Assembly (NCBI GenBank): GCA_016744925.1 | Contig: JADGDJ010000016.1 | Span: forward strand, 1-38,120 | Direction of reading: 5' to 3' | DNA from: Spirochaetaceae bacterium | Lineage (GTDB): Bacteria; Spirochaetota; Spirochaetia; DSM-2461 | DNA length: 38,120 bases | Shown here: positions 32,670 through 38,120 of the stretch, one piece after another | Layout of the letters: every line of letters begins with the position of its first letter | Position numbering within the stretch: position 1 is the stretch's first letter | Notes under the pieces: model-generated | What the model saw: the letters and a program-made list of their open reading frames with translations, nothing else | What the model was told of the DNA's origin: nothing | Databases searched by the model: none | Position numbers and translations under genes: made by a program

Positions 32670-33974
32670 ATGAAAAAATTTCTAACATTATTACTGAGAC
32701 ACTGGGTGAAAACACCTGTGAAAATACTTTTGACAATATCCGCTGTATCTTTAGGAACGGGTATTCTTATTTTGTCTTTCAGCGCCGGCAAAATCCTTGA
32801 TGAGCAAGTGGTCGATAAAATGAATGATAATGGCATTATTGTCAATGTTGTCAATGGTGAATGGTCTGCAGATGGATCTGTTGAAATGGAGAGGCCCAGC
32901 CAGTGGGATTCGAATATTTTTAATAGTTTAATTTCCGATAGCGATTCTATAAGTTCTGCGGCACTCCTCATGAACGACCCATTTACTGAAGTGACTGTTA
33001 ACGGTAAGTCTTATATTCTCCGGAGTTCAGCAGGAACAGATCCTTCCTATTTTGATGTTTATTCCCTTGAGATCATAAGCGGTCTTCCCATGACACAACA
33101 GGATTACGATTCAGGATTTAAAAAAATCTGGATCAGTGAAGAAATGGCTGTAATGCTTTTTGGCTCAGCAGAAAAAGCCATTGGAGGTAAAGTCATTCCT
33201 CCAGGGACCCGATTTCAGAGAGGACCGGGGCGCAGCCAGGATCTGTTGACACAGTATTCGGTTGCAGGAGTTTATGCCGATCCTTCAGAGGTGGCAAGGA
33301 GATCCTATGGGATCAGTGATCTGATCGTACCTTTAACTGCCATGCTCCCCAACGATGATAATGCCAATAGAATGCTGGACTTTATGTCTGGCAAAATGGT
33401 CGTAAAGAGTTCGGAAACATCAGTCGATAAGCTGAACTCGGAGATTTCTCAGATTGTAGAAAACAATTATGGATACGATATAAACCTTCTGGTATGGGAG
33501 GGTACCCCGAAGGGGGAATCTAGCTATATGGAAGAGTTGAGACAGGCGGTTTCCATATTTACTGTCTCTGTCAATATTCTGGGAATCGTTTTGCTCCTGA
33601 CAAGTTCTCTTGGAATTTTCAGTATTATGGTTGTAGAAGCTCTGGGCAAGAAGAGGGAAATTGCTCTTGAGCGCTCTCTTGGAGCTTCGCAGATCAGAGT
33701 CGTTAAAGAGTTCTGGACCTGGTCGATTATGTTAAGCCTAATGGGTGCTGTCATCGGTGTCATTCTGGCATTTATTCTTGCCGGGCCGGTACTGGGAACA
33801 ATGGCGCCTCTCCTGGGAGAATTGTCAGGAAATTTCTCAGAGGCCTCAGGTGTACGATTCACATCAATAGTTGCAGGGTTTCTTCTCGCTTTAGGTTGCG
33901 GTGGAATACTAGGACTGCTCCCGGCATTTTCTGCTGTAAAAGGCAATATCGCCGAAACTTTACGGGAGGTGTAG
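32670..33974 (+). CDS. MacB-like ABC exporter permease 2
   Basis: The 434-residue protein has the same plan as the previous permease: an N-terminal span (residues about 12-33), a periplasmic domain, and three C-terminal spans from about residue 295, with the loop VEALGKKREIALERSLGASQIRVVKEFW. It shares little sequence with permease 1 outside these elements. Two distinct permeases with one ATPase suggest an asymmetric exporter, unlike homodimeric MacB. The stop is 1 nt from the TolC-like start, so the genes are co-translated. Confidence 0.9.
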   Translation: MKKFLTLLLRHWVKTPVKILLTISAVSLGTGILILSFSAGKILDEQVVDKMNDNGIIVNVVNGEWSADGSVEMERPSQWDSNIFNSLISDSDSISSAALLMNDPFTEVTVNGKSYILRSSAGTDPSYFDVYSLEIISGLPMTQQDYDSGFKKIWISEEMAVMLFGSAEKAIGGKVIPPGTRFQRGPGRSQDLLTQYSVAGVYADPSEVARRSYGISDLIVPLTAMLPNDDNANRMLDFMSGKMVVKSSETSVDKLNSEISQIVENNYGYDINLLVWEGTPKGESSYMEELRQAVSIFTVSVNILGIVLLLTSSLGIFSIMVVEALGKKREIALERSLGASQIRVVKEFWTWSIMLSLMGAVIGVILAFILAGPVLGTMAPLLGELSGNFSEASGVRFTSIVAGFLLALGCGGILGLLPAFSAVKGNIAETLREV

Positions 33975-33975
33975 C

Positions 33976-35256
33976 ATGAGAGTTATCCCTTTATTATTTT
34001 TTACTATTTTTATTGTGATTTCTATAGCGGTGCTACACGGTGAGACTCAATTGAAATCTCTTGAAGAAATAGCACTTTATGGTTCAGAACATAATCTGTC
34101 CTATCAATCGAGCCAGATCAGTGTATTAGAGGCTGATGGAGATCGGGTCGGAATGTTGAAGTTGGAAAATACATCAATTGATGTCTATGCCGGTTATGGT
34201 GTATCAGATTTCGATAGCTGGGATCTCAGCTCCACTCTGACCGTTCCAATAATTGAACAGATTAGCCTGGAAGGAAAGATCGAAGAAGATATGAGTGGAA
34301 AAATCGGTTTCACTTTGAGTCCTCTGGAACATTCTTCTGATAGAATCCAGTCTGAAATAAATTATGATTCTGCTCTGCTCAATTCCGAAGGGGCTAGAAT
34401 CAATTCTGAAAATAATGCTGTTTCTGCTGCATTAAATTGGATGGTATCCTATAGAGATTATGAATCTCAGGAGACTCTCGCTTCGATAAAAGAGATAAAT
34501 TACAGTGATGACAAGATCAGATATGAACTGGGAGAGGTCACATTAGATGATCTGCAGGCTTCGCTTATTGAGTGGTCTGAAGCCCGGGTTGAACTCTCTG
34601 ATAAAAGGAAGACATACCAGGATAGCGAAACCAAGCTGCTGGGAGAACTAGGATCAGGCCATGAAGAGGTTACGATAAAAAAGCTCACTCTTGAAGAATT
34701 ACAAAATTCCCTAAGGAGAATACAAGAGAGTTTAGAGCCTGAATCGGGAAACCCTCTCAAAAATAATGATTATCAGATATCTCTTCTCAATGTGAGCAGT
34801 GCAAAGGCTGCAGATAAAAATACCTGGGCCTATGAGCCGGATTTAGAGCTATCAACTTATCTGGACTTTGATAGTGACGGAGAAATGACAGTCAGCGCAG
34901 ATATCAGTTTAACCTTCTCTTTAGATCAGGTTCAGCTTAGAGAAAGCCAAATAAGTGAAATGGAGCTGGAGATATCACTCAAAGAAGCGGAACAGAGCAA
35001 AAATGAAGCTGAGTTGGAATTTCAGCAGATAGTCGATTCAATCAGGAGCACTGAAATTAATAGTGGAATTGCACAATTGGAGCTTGAACAGGCTAATATT
35101 TTACTTTCTGAGGCTGAATTGCTGGAAAAACTGGGTGATTATTCCTCTATAGAATTGGAGGAGATGAGTGTTACACTCTCCCTTGCTGAAAACTCTTATT
35201 TTGAGTCTTTAGCGAATGAATACAATGCCTGGTTAGATTTAAAAGAATATTTATAG
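33976..35256 (+). CDS. TolC-like outer-membrane efflux protein
   Basis: The 426-residue protein has a signal peptide (cleavage probably near residue 22, LHG|E) and two repeats of long alpha-hairpins typical of the TolC/OEP family: LKSLEEIALYGSEHNLSYQSSQIS near 28, a helical pair around 140-220, and a second copy after 265 ending LSLAENSYFESLANEYNAWLDL. The intervening strands (IDVYAGYGVSDFDSWDLSSTLTVP, LELSTYLDFDSDGEMTVSADISLTF) fit the beta-barrel. It completes the exporter with the adaptor, ATPase and permeases. It is shorter than E. coli TolC. A hairpin follows. Confidence 0.85.
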   Translation: MRVIPLLFFTIFIVISIAVLHGETQLKSLEEIALYGSEHNLSYQSSQISVLEADGDRVGMLKLENTSIDVYAGYGVSDFDSWDLSSTLTVPIIEQISLEGKIEEDMSGKIGFTLSPLEHSSDRIQSEINYDSALLNSEGARINSENNAVSAALNWMVSYRDYESQETLASIKEINYSDDKIRYELGEVTLDDLQASLIEWSEARVELSDKRKTYQDSETKLLGELGSGHEEVTIKKLTLEELQNSLRRIQESLEPESGNPLKNNDYQISLLNVSSAKAADKNTWAYEPDLELSTYLDFDSDGEMTVSADISLTFSLDQVQLRESQISEMELEISLKEAEQSKNEAELEFQQIVDSIRSTEINSGIAQLELEQANILLSEAELLEKLGDYSSIELEEMSVTLSLAENSYFESLANEYNAWLDLKEYL

Positions 35257-35267
35257 ACAAGAAATTT

Positions 35268-35312
35268 GCGGACCATCCCTCAATGCCCCGGGGGACCTGG
35301 TTCCGCTTTATA
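35268..35312 (+). terminator. Terminator after the export operon
   Basis: GCGGACCA (35268-35275) pairs with TGGTTCCGC (35298-35306) with one bulged base; inside, TCCC pairs with GGGA. It is followed by TTTATATGTTATTT. It lies between convergent genes, 2 nt before the HDOD gene stop. Confidence 0.5.
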
Positions 35313-35314
35313 TG

Positions 35315-36634
35315 TTATTTCCAAATATTCTGAGAATCAAAGGACTCTGTCAAGTCAGTGAACTTCTCTAAGAGTTCCACGTGGGAAGCTATTTTATGTC
35401 GCTTTAGGACATCGGGATCAATTGTACTCAGATCAAATCGCTCTGCTTCACTGTAAATGAGACAATCGGCCATATAAATAATATCGTTTAAATTTCGAAT
35501 TGATTCCGGAGCATCTCCAGGCGAATGATGAAATTTCATAATTAATTTAAGAGAATCGGGCAGGTTCCATTTTTCAGCCATGAAAAATCCCGTTTCGCAA
35601 TGACGAATTCCCGAAAGTGCATCTTCTATATCACTAAGAGTAATTTTGTATCTTACACAGTAGTCCAGAATGACGTCATTCTCATCGTCAAATAGCATGG
35701 ATATAGGGAATTTCCCTATATCGTGCAGCAATGCAGAAGTATAGATGCTGTCCGAATGAGCCACGTTAATTTTTAATCTTCTGGCAAGTTCACAGGAATA
35801 ATAAGCACACTTATAAGAGTGATACCAAAATTCGTTCATCTCTTTATCGTATAAACTCAAGGTCTTTTTAATGGAAAGACTGATCATCAGGTTGTACAGT
35901 TCTCTCAAGCCCAGATATTTCAGTGCTGATTGAATATCATCAATTCTTGAACTGAGTACAAATGCTCCGGAATTGACTATTTTGAGAATATCTATGGTCA
36001 GTGCGGGATCTGTTCCCACCTGTTCGGCAATACTGTCCATGTCAAATGTTCCCATATGAATCATCTTCTCGAGTTTGAGAAGGTTCTCCTTTAGTGGAGG
36101 GAGCTCATCGATGGAAGAGATAATTGCATTTCTCAATTCCATCCAAGTCTTTTCATCCAGCTTTTCCTGGGGAATAAATAATTCAAGCTTGTCACTTGAA
36201 TAACTTATGTTATCGGTATTGATCTCTTTAATTTCAAATAGTTTTTTAAGAAAAAAGAGGTCGGAGAATAACTCCGGTACAGATTCATATACGGAAAGGT
36301 CATTGATGAATTCAATAAACTCCCTCTTATTGATAGACTGATTCAGACCTTCTGAAAAAACCTGAATTACGAATGCATTATTTTCCTTGATCAGTCTAAT
36401 GCTGCACTGATTGATTTGGCAGCTTTTTATGGCAAAAAAAATCAGACCTCTCGTGAGAAGGCTAAAGTAATCCAGCCACACATCCATTTTGTAAAACTGT
36501 AGAGTATAGAGCAGTAATTGTTCCATCTGCTTAATCGTATTGCCTTCAAGATTAACAACTTTTACTGAGATTTTATTGTTTTTATTGAGAATACTCTGCA
36601 CTTTGGCGGCATTATTATTTTGTGTTTTACTCAT
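35315..36634 (-). CDS. HDOD-domain signalling protein
   Basis: The 439-residue soluble protein has an unassigned N-terminal domain (about 1-170) and a C-terminal HDOD domain. The latter starts at SSIDELPPLKENLLKLEKMI near 178, continues through VGTDPALTIDILKIVNSGAF near 207 and the canonical ALKYLGLRELYNLMI near 240, and has an intact TSALLHDIGKFPISML near 302. HDOD proteins are regulatory relatives of HD-GYP phosphodiesterases and often act in two-component or c-di-GMP networks; no GYP motif is present, so c-di-GMP cleavage is not expected. No clear Shine-Dalgarno sequence precedes the ATG. It ends against the export-operon terminator. Confidence 0.85.
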   Translation of the reverse strand: MSKTQNNNAAKVQSILNKNNKISVKVVNLEGNTIKQMEQLLLYTLQFYKMDVWLDYFSLLTRGLIFFAIKSCQINQCSIRLIKENNAFVIQVFSEGLNQSINKREFIEFINDLSVYESVPELFSDLFFLKKLFEIKEINTDNISYSSDKLELFIPQEKLDEKTWMELRNAIISSIDELPPLKENLLKLEKMIHMGTFDMDSIAEQVGTDPALTIDILKIVNSGAFVLSSRIDDIQSALKYLGLRELYNLMISLSIKKTLSLYDKEMNEFWYHSYKCAYYSCELARRLKINVAHSDSIYTSALLHDIGKFPISMLFDDENDVILDYCVRYKITLSDIEDALSGIRHCETGFFMAEKWNLPDSLKLIMKFHHSPGDAPESIRNLNDIIYMADCLIYSEAERFDLSTIDPDVLKRHKIASHVELLEKFTDLTESFDSQNIWK

Positions 36635-36783
36635 TTTTTGATTTCAGCTCTTAATACAGAATTATTAAATTCATTATCGGCGGAATAAGTAGATTTCTTG
36701 GCTATAAAAAACAGGTTCCCAAAAATATTTATCATACATTTCCCCAATTGCATATTTCAATTTCTTAAGGTAATCTGACGACT

Positions 36784-37578
36784 ATGAAGAATTTTCACAC
36801 ACATACAGTTCGATGCCACCACGCAGTCGGAATCGTTTCCGAATATGTGGAAGAAGCCATCGCTAAAAAAATGACCCATTTGGGTTTTTCAGATCATGTG
36901 CCGCTACCTGATAACCGCTGGTCAGATGTCCGGATGGATATGAGTGAACTGGAAGAGTACATCAAAGAGATTGATGACGCTACGGAAAAATACCAGCAAA
37001 TAGAGATCTTTAAAGGGCTTGAATGCGAATGGGCTCCAGAATATATCAATTATTACAAAGAAGAACTTCTGGGTAAATATGAGTTCCAGTATCTCGTGGG
37101 AGGAGCACACTACATGCCTGTCCATGGGGAATGGGTTGGATGTTATAGTGCGGAAAACAGAAAAGAGAACTTAATCGCATACACGAACTATCTCATTAAA
37201 TCCATTGATTCAGGACTTTTTGCTTTTATAGCTCATCCCGATTTATTTGCACGATTTTATCATCAGTGGGATTCGGAGGCACAATCGTGCTCAAAAGCAA
37301 TTTTGGAAGCCGCTGCCGATAGAAAAGCCATATTGGAGATAAATGGATATGGTTATCGGAAATCAAAAATTACAACTACTGATGGAGATCGAAGACCATA
37401 TCCCATTGATCCATTCTGGGAAATGGCTGCTGATTATAATATCGGAGTAATCATTAATTCCGATGCCCATAAACCACAGGACGTCAATGATTTCGGAGAG
37501 GCTTATGCCCTTGCAGAAAGACTCAATCTTCAAATAGAAGAATTACAAATAAAAGAAAATATAATGGCAAAGGTTTAA
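36784..37578 (+). CDS. PHP-family histidinol-phosphatase-like hydrolase
   Basis: The 264-residue cytoplasmic metal-dependent phosphatase belongs to the PHP superfamily, HisJ/HisK type. Metal ligands appear as HTHTVRCHH near residue 5, LGFSDHVPLP near 33, GLECEWAPEY near 79, GGAHYM near 107, FIAHPDLFARF near 146 and INSDAHKPQDV near 229. The likely reaction is removal of phosphate from L-histidinol phosphate, but other sugar or amino-alcohol phosphates are possible because no his genes are nearby. AAGG lies 13 nt before the ATG. It is transcribed divergently from the HDOD gene and may be followed in the same transcript by the MFS gene. Confidence 0.87.
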   Translation: MKNFHTHTVRCHHAVGIVSEYVEEAIAKKMTHLGFSDHVPLPDNRWSDVRMDMSELEEYIKEIDDATEKYQQIEIFKGLECEWAPEYINYYKEELLGKYEFQYLVGGAHYMPVHGEWVGCYSAENRKENLIAYTNYLIKSIDSGLFAFIAHPDLFARFYHQWDSEAQSCSKAILEAAADRKAILEINGYGYRKSKITTTDGDRRPYPIDPFWEMAADYNIGVIINSDAHKPQDVNDFGEAYALAERLNLQIEELQIKENIMAKV

Positions 37579-37626
37579 GAGCTGATTAAAATAGAATAAA
37601 GAGACTCTCGAAAAAAAGGATCACTA

Positions 37627-38120
37627 ATGCTGAATAAATTTACCCGAAATGAGAAAAGCTGGATTCTTTACGATGTAGCCAATTCCGCCTTTGTATTGGT
37701 TATCATCACAACTATCATGCCCATTTTCTTTAAAGACATTGCCGCAGTAGATGTTGATAGTGCCACATCTACTGCATATTGGGGTTTTGCCAATTCAACT
37801 GCTTCAATCATACTGGCTCTTTTGGCTCCTGTTCTGGGAGTTTTTGCCGACTTGAAAGACAGAAAGAAGAGATTCTTTACTATTTTTTTAATCATAGGTT
37901 TACTGTTCACTCTTTCATTGCCTCTGATCGGGCGGGGAGACTGGATCCTCTGTATAGTACTTTTTGTTGCAGCCCGGGTCGGGTGGGCGGGAGCTAATCT
38001 TTTTTATGATTCCTTCATTACAGATGTTACTGATAATGAAAGAATGGATGATGTATCGGCCAATGGTTTCGGATGGGGGTATATCGGAAGTGTAATCCCC
38101 TTTCTTGCAATAATTGCTTT
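37627..38120 (+). CDS. UMF1-family MFS transporter, 5' part only
   Basis: The frame opens at ATG 37627 (AAGGA about 8 nt upstream) and runs off the window after 164 codons, so the 3' end is missing. The start [25 protein letters not shown] is the hallmark of UMF1 (Atg22-like) major-facilitator proteins. At least four hydrophobic spans are visible, with the loop [14 protein letters not shown] after span two and [20 protein letters not shown] near residue 120. The family exports or imports small metabolites; the substrate is unknown. It lies 48 nt after the phosphatase gene. Confidence 0.9.
   Translation, partial: MLNKFTRNEKSWILYDVANSAFVLVIITTIMPIFFKDIAAVDVDSATSTAYWGFANSTASIILALLAPVLGVFADLKDRKKRFFTIFLIIGLLFTLSLPLIGRGDWILCIVLFVAARVGWAGANLFYDSFITDVTDNERMDDVSANGFGWGYIGSVIPFLAIIA

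Noticed and set aside
35315-36634. HD-GYP c-di-GMP phosphodiesterase.
   Set aside because: The HD motif is present but no GYP motif follows, and the domain layout fits HDOD.

Overview
The window reads as a chromosomal segment of an AT-rich, free-living spirochaete (Spirochaetaceae-like). This is inferred from gene content: a eukaryote-type hexokinase, a PnrA/TmpC-type nucleoside lipoprotein, a sugar-binding protein that starts EGQQEA after signal cleavage, a FliB-like protein, and c-di-GMP/HDOD signalling genes. I see no rRNA, tRNA, CRISPR array, insertion sequence or phage gene. Genes are densely packed, and many start codons overlap the preceding stop.

Layout. 1-2864: a bidirectional terminator with a 22-nt repeat, rlmH (minus), hexokinase (plus), and an exported coiled-coil protein (minus). 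2865-14545: a long nucleoside uptake and salvage operon: lipoprotein, attenuator-like hairpin, ABC ATPase, two permeases, two nucleoside hydrolases, an amidohydrolase, a DeoD-type phosphorylase, an Lpd-like flavoprotein that has lost one redox cysteine, a uridine-phosphorylase-like protein, then a HAD phosphatase. Imported nucleosides can be split by hydrolysis or phosphorolysis and deaminated.

14546-23025: a DesK/NarL-type two-component system followed by a sugar ABC importer (binding protein, hairpin, two permeases, no ATPase), a GH13_18 glycoside phosphorylase and a GT4 glycosyltransferase. This may handle a glucosylglycerate-type compatible solute. 23017-25246 (minus): a lytic transglycosylase, a GAF-GGDEF diguanylate cyclase, and a Cys-rich/membrane gene that appears split by a one-base frameshift.

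25322-35256: an OmpR-type response regulator and histidine kinase (minus), divergent from a FliB-like gene and then a complete MacA/MacB/TolC-like export operon. The same four-part TTTACA array, with spacing 9-11-11, occurs on both sides of the FliB gene: in the kinase/fliB gap and just upstream of the export operon. It is a good candidate for the binding site of the adjacent regulator. 35315-38120: an HDOD protein (minus), a PHP-family histidinol-phosphatase-like gene, and the start of a UMF1-type MFS transporter that runs off the window.

Several signalling genes (14587, 25246, 27721 and perhaps 24513) have no Shine-Dalgarno sequence and a -10 hexamer 7-12 nt before the start codon, which suggests leaderless mRNAs. 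The metabolic and transport operons have strong ribosome binding sites. All functions are inferred from sequence motifs read by eye; no database search was run.
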